Below, in pieces: positions 10,018 through 18,827 of a stretch of DNA of 64,000 nucleotides. Below the pieces are notes generated by a model. It worked only from the letters and a program-made list of their open reading frames with translations. It was not told the DNA's origin and ran no database searches. Origin of the DNA: JAUIKM01 sp964445695 (lineage in GTDB: Bacteria > Bacteroidota > Ignavibacteria > Kapaibacteriales > UBA7675). Both the position numbers and the translations under genes were made by a program. Position 1 is the stretch's first letter, and the number at the start of each line of letters is the position of its first letter. The stretch covers positions 62,001 to 126,000 of the forward strand of contig CAYULF010000005.1 in assembly GCA_964445695.1 (NCBI GenBank), given 5' to 3'.

Positions 10018-10167
10018 TGACTTCTCACGCAGGGGCTTCAGGCTTGCGCCTGGCCCTCAAAGGCTTTTTTGTTTGTCGGCGGGTTTGAGGCTGAAAGTTT
10101 TAAACTCGCCGGCAAACAAAAGCACAAACGAAAAGCCTGCCGGAGCAAACGCGATCGGCAAAGCGCG
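10018..10167. repeat. Dispersed palindromic intergenic element, copy 1
   Basis: About 150 bases that recur almost unchanged at 15395-15545, with a partial copy at 23001-23053. Main inverted repeat: TTTTGTTTGTCGGCGGGTTT at 10067-10086 against AAACTCGCCGGCAAACAAAA at 10102-10121. It is framed by a small palindrome CAGGCTTGCGCCTG and by AGGCTTTT/AAAAGCCT arms. The copies lie only between genes. No coding potential or transposase. The rest of the 9966-10326 gap holds only a candidate operator for the next gene. Confidence 0.8.
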
Positions 10168-10300
10168 GCACAATGGCTGCCATCGAATCAACAAACACGC
10201 GCGGAAAAACAGGCGTAGATTCAGCATTGAAGCGCCACGGCGTGCGCACCCGCAAAAATAGTTTGCCTCGACGGGAACTTATGTGTAATTTGAGACCAAT

Positions 10301-10311
10301 TACTCTTAAAT
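10301..10311 (+). promoter_or_regulatory. Candidate Rrf2 operator upstream of its own gene
   Basis: TACTCTTAAAT, 16 bases before the Rrf2-type GTG start at 10327. The same 11 bases occur at 10819-10829 in front of nirK. An exact 11-mer in both promoter regions flanking a regulator gene suggests an operator. The symmetry is poor, so the full site is not defined. Confidence 0.45.
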
Positions 10312-10326
10312 AGCTGCTGGATCGTC

Positions 10327-10785
10327 GTGGTAGTTTTATCAAAAGCCGGAGTTTATGGATTGCGTGCGGCAACGTATCTGGCGATGCAGCCGAGCGATGA
10401 GTACGTGTCCATATCAAAAATTGCCGACGACCTCCGGATTTCATTCCATTTTTTAACCAAAGTGCTGCAGTCGCTTACGCAGGCGAACATGCTGAAGTCC
10501 TTCCGCGGACCCAAAGGCGGCGTGACGTTTGCGCGGCCGAGTGCGGAGATTTCAGTTTACGACGTGGTGGTGGCTATCGACACGGACAGTATGTTCCGCG
10601 AGTGCATTCTGGCGTTGCCGGGCTGCGACGATCGGTCTCCATGTCCGCTGCACGCGGATTGGCAGCAAATTCGCAAGCGGGTTCGAACGCTGTTTAAGGA
10701 GACAAGTCTGGCGGACATGGCGGCGCAGGTAAAGACCAGGAAATTGCGGCTGAGCGATATTGGCCCTTCCATGTTGAACTCCTGA
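10327..10785 (+). CDS. Rrf2-family transcription regulator with Fe-S ligand set
   Basis: 152 residues, GTG start ('MVVLSKAGVYGLRA', the usual Rrf2 N-terminus). A winged helix covers residues 1-75 with the family hallmark 'LTKVLQSL' and 'KGGVTFAR'. C93, C100, C106 and H109 form a Cys-Cys-Cys-His pattern like that used by IscR/NsrR/RsrR to bind an iron-sulfur cluster. The neighbouring nirK cluster makes an NsrR-like nitric-oxide or redox sensor the best inference, but the cysteine spacing is CX6CX5C and I cannot tell NsrR from other Rrf2 subgroups. Likely autoregulated through the TACTCTTAAAT site. Confidence 0.85.
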   Translation: MVVLSKAGVYGLRAATYLAMQPSDEYVSISKIADDLRISFHFLTKVLQSLTQANMLKSFRGPKGGVTFARPSAEISVYDVVVAIDTDSMFRECILALPGCDDRSPCPLHADWQQIRKRVRTLFKETSLADMAAQVKTRKLRLSDIGPSMLNS

Positions 10786-10818
10786 GCTGCATTTTTTTTG
10801 GCATAATTACGGATAAAA

Positions 10819-10829
10819 TACTCTTAAAT
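10819..10829 (+). promoter_or_regulatory. Candidate Rrf2 operator upstream of nirK
   Basis: Second exact copy of TACTCTTAAAT, 90 bases before the nirK start and 34 bases after the regulator stop. It lies in a locally A+T-rich stretch that could hold the promoter of the nitrite-reduction genes. Confidence 0.45.
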
Positions 10830-10918
10830 CTGAATAGTGAAAACGCCGGGCATTCCATTGCAAACAGGGCCTGAACGGCATTTCCGCCCGGCGGCGATTC
10901 CAAACAAGGAGCAAAGTC

Positions 10919-12403
10919 ATGAAGCGAGCACTCAAAGTGCTTGGCCTTGCGATTCCGGCCGCTGTACTCATGGTACTTGGCGGCTGTGATTCCGGGTCAG
11001 GTTCCGACGCGCAACAGGCGGATCCGGCGAGCAGAGACATGCGTTCAATTCGCAACGTGAAGGCGAATATACTCAGCGAGGAGGTGGCGGTGCTTGCACA
11101 CGCGCCCGACGTACCGCCGCCGATCACGCGCAAACAGGCCGCCAAAGTCATCGTCAACCTGGAAACCAGTGAAGTTGTCATGCCGATGGCGGACGGCGTG
11201 GACTACACCTTCTGGACTTTTGGCGGGACTGTGCCGGGGCCGATGATTCGCATACGCGAAGGCGATTTTGTCGAGTTCCACCTGAGCAATCACCCGGACA
11301 GTAAAATGCCGCACAACATCGACCTGCACGCGGTGACGGGGCCGGGCGGCGGAGCGGCTTCGTCCTTTACTTCGCCCGGACACACATCAACGTTCAGCTT
11401 CAAAGCGCTCAACCCCGGTCTGTTTGTTTATCACTGCGCCACCGCGCCCGTGGGCATGCACGTGGCCAACGGCATGTACGGCCTGATACTGGTTGAACCG
11501 ATGAGCGGACTGCCACCCGTCGACAGAGAGTACTACATCTTCCAGAGCGAATTCTACACGGAAGGCAAATACGGCGAAGCGGGTCTGCAGCCCTTCTCCA
11601 TGGAAAAGGCGATCCGCGAAGATGCGGACTACGTGGTGTTTAACGGATCGGTCGGTGCGCTGGTCGGCGACAACGCGATACACGCAAACGTCGGTGAAAC
11701 GGTGCGACTGTTCGTCGGCAACGGCGGCCCCAACCTCGTTTCGTCCTTCCACGTTATCGGTGAAATCTTTGACCGAGTCTACGGCGAAGGCGGGCTCAGA
11801 GTCAATCAGGAGCAGGTGCAGACGACGCTGATTCCGGCGGGCGGGTCCACCGTGGTTGAATTCAGGACTGAAGTTCCGGGTACATTTATCATGGTCGACC
11901 ACTCGATCCTGCGCGCGTTTAACAAAGGCGCAATTGGAATGTTAAAAGTCGATGGAGATGAAAACCTGCAGATCTATTCCGGCAAAACGTCGGACGACAT
12001 CTACCTGCCGGAAGGCGGTGCGGCGCAGTCGATGCCGACGGCCGCGGCGGAAGAGGTCAAACCGCTGACGCCCTACGAGAAAAAACAGGCGGGCAAACGA
12101 CTCTACATGGCCAACTGCATGGCCTGCCACCAGGCCGAAGGCCAGGGAATTGAAGGCGCATTCCCGCCGCTGGCCAAGTCGGACTTCCTGATGCAGGACA
12201 AGAACCGATCGATTAACATTGTGCTGAACGGCCTGTCCGGTAAAATCGCAGTTAACGGCAAGGAGTACAACGGCGTCATGCCGGCGATGGCGCTGAACGA
12301 CGAACAAATAGCGCAGATCCTGACATTTGTGCGCAGTTCGTGGGGCAACAAGGGCGACGCCGTTCAGTCGGATGAAGTCGCCGCGCTGCGTGCCGCACAC
12401 TGA
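10919..12403 (+). CDS. nirK: Copper nitrite reductase (NirK) fused to cytochrome c
   Basis: 494 residues; AAGGAG before ATG. Lipobox ending at C23 (VLGGC), so it is a lipid-anchored envelope protein. Reduces nitrite to nitric oxide. Two cupredoxin domains (about 70-345) keep all expected ligands by alignment with known NirK: type-1 copper H132, C173, H181, M186; type-2 copper H137, H172, H328; catalytic D135 and H278. An Ala-rich linker (about 367-383) joins a C-terminal class-I cytochrome c domain with heme motif C400-MA-C403-H404, which probably donates electrons directly. Such NirK-cytochrome fusions are known. First gene of a likely operon with nirV, sco and a porin. Confidence 0.95.
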   Translation: MKRALKVLGLAIPAAVLMVLGGCDSGSGSDAQQADPASRDMRSIRNVKANILSEEVAVLAHAPDVPPPITRKQAAKVIVNLETSEVVMPMADGVDYTFWTFGGTVPGPMIRIREGDFVEFHLSNHPDSKMPHNIDLHAVTGPGGGAASSFTSPGHTSTFSFKALNPGLFVYHCATAPVGMHVANGMYGLILVEPMSGLPPVDREYYIFQSEFYTEGKYGEAGLQPFSMEKAIREDADYVVFNGSVGALVGDNAIHANVGETVRLFVGNGGPNLVSSFHVIGEIFDRVYGEGGLRVNQEQVQTTLIPAGGSTVVEFRTEVPGTFIMVDHSILRAFNKGAIGMLKVDGDENLQIYSGKTSDDIYLPEGGAAQSMPTAAAEEVKPLTPYEKKQAGKRLYMANCMACHQAEGQGIEGAFPPLAKSDFLMQDKNRSINIVLNGLSGKIAVNGKEYNGVMPAMALNDEQIAQILTFVRSSWGNKGDAVQSDEVAALRAAH

Positions 12404-12488
12404 CAGCCACGGCGCACATCTGTTTAACCAGGCGGATAAAAGCCGCTTTAACACATTCAACACATCTGGAAATCGCGCAGGCGCATAG

Positions 12489-13301
12489 ATGAAGACCTCC
12501 TCGGCGTTCATGCTGACATGTCTTGCCATTGCAACGGGACTGATCATCGGACCGGCAGGCCGCCCGGCGGTGGGTGGGGAAGCCGCAGTTGAGTCGGCGA
12601 TGGTCCTGATTCCGGCTGGAAGTTACCAGCCCCTGTTTAAAGACAGTCTCGGCATGGACGCCGTTGAAGTTGCCGCGTTTTACCTCGATGTCTATCCGGT
12701 CAGCAACGCGCAGTTCCTGGAATTTGTGCGTGCAAAGCCACGCTGGCGTCGCTCGCGAGTTGCGGCGATTTTTGCCGACGACGGCTACCTGCAACAATGG
12801 GCCGGCGACCTGGATCCGGGCAGCGCACGACTGAATGCGCCCGTCACCAATGTCTCGTGGTTTGCGGCGCGCGCCTACGCCGAATGGCGCGGCGCACGCC
12901 TGCCGCTGACAGCGGAATGGGAATACGCCGGTGCGATGGCTCCACAGGACAATCCCGATGCGGAACACAGCGAAACAACTCGTCGCATTCTCGAGTGGTA
13001 TTCGCGGCCAACGCCGGAGGTATTGGGCGACGTGGGGCAGGGATTTGTTAACACATACGGAATCCACGACATGCACGGCCTGATCTGGGAGTGGGTGGAC
13101 GACTTTTCGGCCGCGCTGGTAAACGGCGATTCGCGCGGCGACACCGACCTGGAACGCAACCTCTTCTGTGGAGCGGCGGCCACGCGCGCCGCCGACGTCA
13201 ACGACTACGCCGCTTTCATGCGCTACGGCTTTCGCAGTAGCCTCAAAGCCGGCTTTTGCATCAAAAATCTTGGTTTCAGGTGTGCGCGCAACGCGGACTG
13301 A
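12489..13301 (+). CDS. nirV: NirV-like formylglycine-generating-enzyme (SUMF1) domain protein
   Basis: 270 residues. N-terminal signal or anchor segment (about 5-25), then one SUMF1 domain. It opens 'MVLIPAGSY', continues with 'FYLDVYPVSNAQFLEFV', 'PVTNVSWFAARAYAEW', 'RLPLTAEWEYA' and 'DMHGLIWEWVDD', and closes with 'GFRCAR'. SUMF1-type NirV proteins sit next to nirK in many denitrifiers. Their biochemical role is not settled, although a part in NirK maturation is often assumed. Lies 85 bases after nirK on the same strand and just before the copper chaperone gene, which fits a maturation role. Confidence 0.88.
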   Translation: MKTSSAFMLTCLAIATGLIIGPAGRPAVGGEAAVESAMVLIPAGSYQPLFKDSLGMDAVEVAAFYLDVYPVSNAQFLEFVRAKPRWRRSRVAAIFADDGYLQQWAGDLDPGSARLNAPVTNVSWFAARAYAEWRGARLPLTAEWEYAGAMAPQDNPDAEHSETTRRILEWYSRPTPEVLGDVGQGFVNTYGIHDMHGLIWEWVDDFSAALVNGDSRGDTDLERNLFCGAAATRAADVNDYAAFMRYGFRSSLKAGFCIKNLGFRCARNAD

Positions 13302-13329
13302 CACCCGACAACCTGCAGCGGAAAACATC

Positions 13330-13986
13330 ATGAAAACGTTAATCGGACTTGTTGCACTCTTCTCTTGTCTGGCCTGCAGCCCGGAGCGTCGGGACGAAGC
13401 GGCGGCCGAATCGAGTAGCGACACAAGCTTCGTCGTCGCGGCGCAGCCCGACGCCTGCTGTGCTGCCGAGGACGCGGGACAGGCGCTCAGCGACTCGTCC
13501 ATTTATCACCTGGAGTCGGACTGGCTCAACCAAAACGGAGAAAACCTCAGACTCGCGGACCTGCGCGGGCGCGTCCGCGTCGTTGCAATGATATTCACGC
13601 ATTGCCGCTATGCCTGCCCGCGTTTAACGGCCGATATGCTGGCAATTGAAGCGGAGTTAAACAAGTCGGTACTCGATCAAATCGGCTTTGTTCTGTTTTC
13701 GATTGATCCAGAGCGCGACACGCCGACCGTCCTGCGGGACTATGCGCGCGACAATGAACTCGATCCGGCGCACTGGATGCTCCTGCGCGGCGATGCGACG
13801 GACGTTCAGGACCTGGCCGCCGTGCTGGGAGTCAAGTACAAGCGCGGTCCGGGCGGCGATTTTTCACATTCCAACATCGTCAGTATTCTGGACCAGGGCG
13901 GCAAGGTCGTTTTTCAGCAGGAAGGACTTAACATCATGCCCGATGAAGCCGCCGACATAATCCGGCGACTGTTAAGCGCGACGTGA
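13330..13986 (+). CDS. Sco1/SenC copper chaperone lipoprotein
   Basis: 218 residues. ATG 13330 gives a lipoprotein signal (lipobox LAC at C16); the open frame runs further upstream, but only through the end of nirV in another frame. Thioredoxin-like SCO fold with the copper-binding CXXXC (C92, C96 in 'THCRYACP') and the distal histidine H180 ('DFSHSN'). Also 'FSIDPERDTP', typical of the family. Extra cysteines C43 and C44 lie in the N-terminal linker. SCO proteins deliver copper to CuA or, in gene neighbourhoods like this, probably to NirK. It follows nirV by 28 bases. Confidence 0.92.
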   Translation: MKTLIGLVALFSCLACSPERRDEAAAESSSDTSFVVAAQPDACCAAEDAGQALSDSSIYHLESDWLNQNGENLRLADLRGRVRVVAMIFTHCRYACPRLTADMLAIEAELNKSVLDQIGFVLFSIDPERDTPTVLRDYARDNELDPAHWMLLRGDATDVQDLAAVLGVKYKRGPGGDFSHSNIVSILDQGGKVVFQQEGLNIMPDEAADIIRRLLSAT

Positions 13987-14061
13987 TCCGGGTCGCCGCC
14001 TCCGGCCTTGTGCCGGCATTGTTTCCGCTCTCCGGATTCTACACTTTACCAGGAGTCAATC

Positions 14062-15375
14062 ATGCGTTCAAAGGCAAACACCGCACATGCGGTGCGCGGC
14101 ATGTCACTATTGCTGCTGATACTGTTTTTGTGCTGTTTAACATCGCAGCTGGCTCCGGCGCAGGGTTTGCTGAGCAATGCGCCGGACTGGAAATTCTCGG
14201 CTGAATTCCAGTTGCGCAGCGATTGGGACTCGCGCGACTTCACTTCCGCGACGGATGCGTTTGGATTTACGACGCTTCGCACCCGCGCCGGAATACAGCG
14301 CTCGATAAACCCGAATGTTCACTTTTTTGTTCAACTGCAGGATGCGCGCATTCTGGGAACTGCGCCCAACAGCCTTGCGAATACCGCGAATGTCGACGTG
14401 CATCAGGCTTTTCTACAGATAGATTTGCTCTTCTCCCTGCCTCTGTCTTTGCAGGCCGGGCGTTTAACACTGTCCTATGGCACCCAGCGTTTTGTAGGCG
14501 CGACCGACTGGAATTATGTGGGGCGCTCTTTTGACGGTGCTCGCCTGGCGCTGCGACAGGGCGACTTGACAGTTGACGTCTTTTCAACTCTGTTGCGCGA
14601 GTCCGATCCCTTTGTGGGCATTGCCGTTCCCGGACTTGTTCCCGGTTCGGGGGACATGCACATGTCCGGCTTGTGGAGCGAGTACATGCTTGACGCGGGT
14701 CACAAACTCACAGCTTTCGGCCTGCTGGAAAATGATGCCCGCAGTGATGCCGAAGGCAATTGTCTGTTAAACCGACTGACGGCCGGCGTTAACTACAACG
14801 GCGACATCGGCGATCTGCACCTGCTGTTTGAAGCGGCGTATCAAAGCGGCGAGCAATCGCTGGAAGATCGTTTGCTGGACATTGCGGCTTATACGGCCAG
14901 CCTCAGGCTGGCATACGACATCGGTGAATTTACGGCATTTGCGCAGCTGGATCTGCTGTCGGGAACGGAGCAGGGCGCGGACGCTCCGACGGATGCCATG
15001 GGGACAATCGCACTGCCCTACGGCACCAACCACAAATTCTACGGTTACATGGACTATTTTATTAACATCCCTGTCAACACCGCCGGCCGCGGACTCAACG
15101 ACGCTTCACTGGGCTGCGCCTGGAAACCGGAAGACGGCGATTTTGGCGCGACGTTGCAGGCGCATCACATGACGGCGAACGAGAGTGCTGACGAGCAGGT
15201 CGACACGTTTGGCCAGGAAGTCGATCTGATTTTAACATATGGCCTGGCGGTAAAAACAAAGCTGAGTCTGGGCGGCAGTGTGTTTCTGGCCGGCGACCTG
15301 ATGGAGCAGCTGTTTAATGTCGCCGACCCGGATCCCTCACTGTGGGCTTTCCTCATGTTGACGGCGCAGATCTGA
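14062..15375 (+). CDS. Alginate-export-family (AlgE-like) outer-membrane beta-barrel
   Basis: 437 residues from ATG 14062, chosen because AGGAG sits 7 bases upstream and a clean signal peptide follows (hydrophobic 14-30, cleavage near 'LAPAQ'). The body reads as alternating strands with the alginate-export signature: 'TLRTRAGIQRSINPN', 'FVQLQDARILG', 'GRLTLSYGTQRFVG' and 'RSFDGARLAL'. The barrel ends 'WAFLMLTAQI', typical of an outer-membrane porin terminus. In denitrification clusters such channels may pass nitrite or nitrate, but the substrate here is inference. Last gene of the nirK operon; a palindromic element follows 20 bases later. Confidence 0.82.
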   Translation: MRSKANTAHAVRGMSLLLLILFLCCLTSQLAPAQGLLSNAPDWKFSAEFQLRSDWDSRDFTSATDAFGFTTLRTRAGIQRSINPNVHFFVQLQDARILGTAPNSLANTANVDVHQAFLQIDLLFSLPLSLQAGRLTLSYGTQRFVGATDWNYVGRSFDGARLALRQGDLTVDVFSTLLRESDPFVGIAVPGLVPGSGDMHMSGLWSEYMLDAGHKLTAFGLLENDARSDAEGNCLLNRLTAGVNYNGDIGDLHLLFEAAYQSGEQSLEDRLLDIAAYTASLRLAYDIGEFTAFAQLDLLSGTEQGADAPTDAMGTIALPYGTNHKFYGYMDYFINIPVNTAGRGLNDASLGCAWKPEDGDFGATLQAHHMTANESADEQVDTFGQEVDLILTYGLAVKTKLSLGGSVFLAGDLMEQLFNVADPDPSLWAFLMLTAQI

Positions 15376-15394
15376 GCGTGTGAACGTCTGGGCC

Positions 15395-15545
15395 TGACTT
15401 TTTACGCGGGGGCTTCAGGCTTGCGCCTGGCCCTCAAAGGCTCTTTTGTTTGTCGGCGGGTTTGAGGCTGAAAGTGTTAAACTCGCCGGCAAACAAAAGC
15501 ACAAACGAAAAGCCTGCCGGAGCGAAGGCGAACGGCAAAGCGCGC
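15395..15545. repeat. Dispersed palindromic intergenic element, copy 2
   Basis: Near-identical to 10018-10167. Inverted arms at 15444-15463 and 15479-15498 have the same sequences as in copy 1; differences are mainly single bases outside the arms. Together with the terminator that follows, it fills most of the 15376-15683 gap, which has no gene. Confidence 0.8.
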
Positions 15546-15614
15546 ATGAAATAATTAAAGCTCGAATTGTCAGGCGTTAATGCAGTCCTGCAGGCACTGT
15601 TGAGTTAAACAGAA

Positions 15615-15646
15615 AACCGCCCGCCGAACTGAATCGACGGGCGGTT
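15615..15646 (-). terminator. Terminator of the minus-strand gene at 15684
   Basis: Stem AACCGCCCG at 15615-15623 with CGGGCGGTT at 15638-15646. Read on the minus strand it is followed by TTTTCTGTTT, a usable U-rich tail, 38 bases past the stop codon of the large secreted protein gene. Confidence 0.75.
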
Positions 15647-15683
15647 GCTGTACAGGTCATTGCCGAAGCGGCAATATCCCGTT

Positions 15684-18629
15684 TTAGCGGATGATGCGGA
15701 TCGGGATCGATGTCACCCCAATACCGTTGTCGAGTCGCAGGAAGTACACGCCGCTGTTAAGTCCGGAGGCATCGAAGTGGATGCTGTGTTGACCGGCCGT
15801 GCGCATGCCTGAATCCAGTTGCGCGCGCGGAATGCCGAGTTCGTCGAACAAGGTCAGGCTGATCTCGGCCTCCCTGGACAGGCTGTAGCTGACGTTAAAC
15901 TCGGACGAGGCGGGCTGCGGCATAACCGACAGAATGTCGTGACCGCTTTGGCCGTTGTGTTTAAGTTCGGGCGCGTCGTTAAAACCCTGTTTGGGGCTTG
16001 GCGGCACGGCCGGGCAGTCGTAATCGATGTAACGGACGCAGAGAACATTGCCCGCGTTGTCGCGAATAATAATCTTGACCGTGCCGCTCTGACCGGGGCC
16101 GGGGCAGTACGCACCCACCGTAACTCCGGGTAATACAGCCGGCGGACTGCCGGGATTGTGAATTGCACCGCCCGTAACCGGGTTTAAACCGCCGCCGACT
16201 TCGGGGCCCTGAAGTTCAATACTGCCGACCACACAGCTGCTCATCGGGTCCTGATAGACGTTAATGAGTTTACAACACAGCGGCCCGAAGTAGGACGGGT
16301 CGTCCTGTGTGTAAATGCTGAAGTCGCCGCAGCAGGGGTCTTCCAATTCGTAACATTCAATTGTCACGGTTTTTTCGCAGATAACCTGCCCAACCGAGTC
16401 CAGGAAGGTGAATGTGATGTTCTGGCGCGGTTCGTCCGGCGGCGCTGTAAAACAGAACTGCGGCAAACCGGGCGCGGAACCCGTCACTTCCAGATTGTTA
16501 AAGAACAGGCACTGCGGCGAAGTCGAGATTCCCGTCATGGAACCGATGACGTTCGGCGCTTCCACGCAGACACGCACATTGGCGTAGAAAGGCGTCGTAC
16601 CCATCGTGTAACAGGGCGGCAGAATCGGATCGAAGTCGAAACAGCAGTCGTGCGCAACGCCGGCCGGGTACACGTTAATCATGGCCTGGTCGCAGCAGTC
16701 GATGTCGTCGCAGTCGAGCAGGATCGGCGTGGCCGTGCAGGTCGGATTGCCGAGATCGTCCAGCAGCGTCAGGCTGATCGGCTTGGGACTGGCCATGGCC
16801 TGGTCGATGCAGATTTTGGCCAGGTGGATGGTTTGTCCCGCAGGCAACAGGTTGCCGGTGTTTGAATTGGTAAACACCGCCTGGTTCTGGTTGTACGTTC
16901 CGCTGGGCGGCAGGAACTGACCGTACCACTCGGCGTTTGTGATGCTCGTCATCTGCGTTCCCGATACGCCGTAGTTGCCGTATTCAATCAGTATGCCGCC
17001 GGTCTCCACATCGCAGTCCTGGGTATTGGTGACGTAGATATCGTAGCAGCAACTGCCGTCGCCGGCGCTGTCGTCCTTGTCGACCGTGAAGTCGAGTTGG
17101 TTGTCCAGGCAGGCGCAGGGGCATTCGGCGGTTAACAGTTTGGTGCAAATGACATTGTCGAACTCGTCGATAAAATGTATCTCGACCGTCTGCGTACCGG
17201 GACTGTCGCTTAAACAGAAGGTCACGGCGTTGGTACGCGACTGAAGTTCGAGCATCGGCCAGGGCAGCGGGCTGAGCGTCGACGGTACCTCGCCGCCGTT
17301 AATCCAGACTTCGATGTCGGCCACGTCGCAGGCGCCTTCCAGCATGTCGAGGTCCACGCCGAAACAGCACTCGTTTTCATCTGCGGGAAGGTTGTGGATA
17401 TCGACGTCGTAGAGATCGCAGTCGCACTGGCGGCAGGACGGCAGCGTGAAGTCCTCCGTGCAAAGTTCGTTGCCCTCGTAATCCAGATAGGTAACGCGTA
17501 CCTGCGGGTAGGCGGGAATGCGCGGCGGGTCCTGCAGCGAGAGGCAGAATGTGCCGTGGAGCACGTTCCAGCTGTTGTTTAAAGGCCGGGTTTTATCGTG
17601 CGACACAAAAAAATTGTCGCCGGGATTGTACTGCGCGGTATAGGGCGGGGGCACGGTGGCGGAGACAAAGTCGTCGGGCGAGAGCACTTCCAGTTTAATG
17701 CCGTAGATGTCGCAGGCGTTGGTGTCCAGTTCCATGTCGAATGCGTAACAGCACTGTGTTTCATCGGATTCGTTAATCTCGAACAGGACGTCCATCGCGT
17801 CGCCGCCGCATTCACAACTTTCGACGGAGACGCTATCGATGTACACATAGGAATAGTTGTCGGCAAAGTAGGCGGCCACGTACTGGTCGCAATTGGCGCA
17901 TCCGGAACATGGGGTGACGGCTCCGGCATTGACCTGCGAGGCCGGCGCTGCCAGGGAGTTGTCAAAATTGCCGATAATGATGTACTGGTCCGTTCCGCCG
18001 GCGCCCGCTTTGTACGGGATGCTGTAGGTCGTCCAGCCGGTTGTGTTGTTCAGGTAAATGCCTTCCCAGTTAACAATGGGCGAGATCGACAGGACGCCCG
18101 TGTGAGCCTCGTTCACCGAGGTGCTGCTGATGGCGATCTGCGGCGGGCGCGGCGCCAGCGGCGAAATATCGGCCAGGCTCGCCTGGAAGGAAATCATGTA
18201 GGTCTGTCCGGCGCTCATCGGCGTCGTCAGGTGGCCCTGCAGGTACTCGCGATAGACATTGCCGCCACTGTCCTTGTCCGTACTCACAATCCCGGCATAA
18301 CCGGCGCCGGCGGCCGGCGCCTGGTCGCCGTAGATGTTGTTGTTGTCGTCGTACGAGCAGCTCGTACCGTTGCAGGTGTTGAACCAGTCGGGTTTGCCGA
18401 GGTTGGCAAAACTCCAGGGCGTCGGCAGATTATTGATGAGCAGCGTCGGGCAGGGCGTGCCGTTGGCCTCGATCGACGGATTGTCGACGAGGTTCGCCTG
18501 CGCCAGAATTTCTTCAGGCGGCAGAAAAAACAGTGACGTTGTTAAAAGCGCGGTCAGAAAAAGTTGAAAAATACGGACGTGCGGACATCGTTCCGCCGCC
18601 CGTGGACGGGGATGAAAACGTGATAACAT
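15684..18629 (-). CDS. Large cysteine-rich T9SS-secreted protein with tandem modules
   Basis: 981 residues; AGGAG 6-10 bases before ATG. Signal peptide of about 44 residues ending 'EILAQA'. Residues about 46-270 form a lectin/choice-of-anchor-like domain ('LVDNPSIEANG', 'QTYMISFQASL'). Then come five cysteine-rich modules, each opened by a vicinal pair: 'QCCYAFDM', 'ECCFGVDL', 'SCCYDIYV', 'DCCFDFDP', 'LCCKLINV', each about 120-150 residues and ending in paired cysteines such as 'CRQCDC' or 'CPCACL'. The last 85 residues are a T9SS sorting domain ('MPQPASSEFNV', 'LNSGVYFLRL'). The vicinal cysteines suggest disulfide-rich extracellular modules. Function unknown. Confidence 0.87.
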   Translation of the reverse strand: MLSRFHPRPRAAERCPHVRIFQLFLTALLTTSLFFLPPEEILAQANLVDNPSIEANGTPCPTLLINNLPTPWSFANLGKPDWFNTCNGTSCSYDDNNNIYGDQAPAAGAGYAGIVSTDKDSGGNVYREYLQGHLTTPMSAGQTYMISFQASLADISPLAPRPPQIAISSTSVNEAHTGVLSISPIVNWEGIYLNNTTGWTTYSIPYKAGAGGTDQYIIIGNFDNSLAAPASQVNAGAVTPCSGCANCDQYVAAYFADNYSYVYIDSVSVESCECGGDAMDVLFEINESDETQCCYAFDMELDTNACDIYGIKLEVLSPDDFVSATVPPPYTAQYNPGDNFFVSHDKTRPLNNSWNVLHGTFCLSLQDPPRIPAYPQVRVTYLDYEGNELCTEDFTLPSCRQCDCDLYDVDIHNLPADENECCFGVDLDMLEGACDVADIEVWINGGEVPSTLSPLPWPMLELQSRTNAVTFCLSDSPGTQTVEIHFIDEFDNVICTKLLTAECPCACLDNQLDFTVDKDDSAGDGSCCYDIYVTNTQDCDVETGGILIEYGNYGVSGTQMTSITNAEWYGQFLPPSGTYNQNQAVFTNSNTGNLLPAGQTIHLAKICIDQAMASPKPISLTLLDDLGNPTCTATPILLDCDDIDCCDQAMINVYPAGVAHDCCFDFDPILPPCYTMGTTPFYANVRVCVEAPNVIGSMTGISTSPQCLFFNNLEVTGSAPGLPQFCFTAPPDEPRQNITFTFLDSVGQVICEKTVTIECYELEDPCCGDFSIYTQDDPSYFGPLCCKLINVYQDPMSSCVVGSIELQGPEVGGGLNPVTGGAIHNPGSPPAVLPGVTVGAYCPGPGQSGTVKIIIRDNAGNVLCVRYIDYDCPAVPPSPKQGFNDAPELKHNGQSGHDILSVMPQPASSEFNVSYSLSREAEISLTLFDELGIPRAQLDSGMRTAGQHSIHFDASGLNSGVYFLRLDNGIGVTSIPIRIIR

Positions 18630-18827
18630 CAGAATCTCCTGTAATCAAATAGACAAACCGGGATCGCCGAGTTCAGAGTGGAGTCAGGTGGCGCCGGGAC
18701 AAGTTGATTTTGATCTCCACCATGCGATCCTTTGGCGCTTAAAGTAGGCTGTACGCGGTGGAGTCAGCTACCTATTCTCTGCGGTGTGTTTCTGTATCTC
18801 ATTGTATCTCAATGGCTTGCAGCTGCG

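Noticed and set aside
13168..13329. Upstream extension of the sco gene
   Set aside because: It overlaps the end of nirV in another frame; ATG 13330 gives a proper lipoprotein signal.
17598..18536. 312-codon plus-strand frame opposite the cysteine-rich protein gene
   Set aside because: Val/Arg/Gly-rich antisense shadow of the real minus-strand gene.
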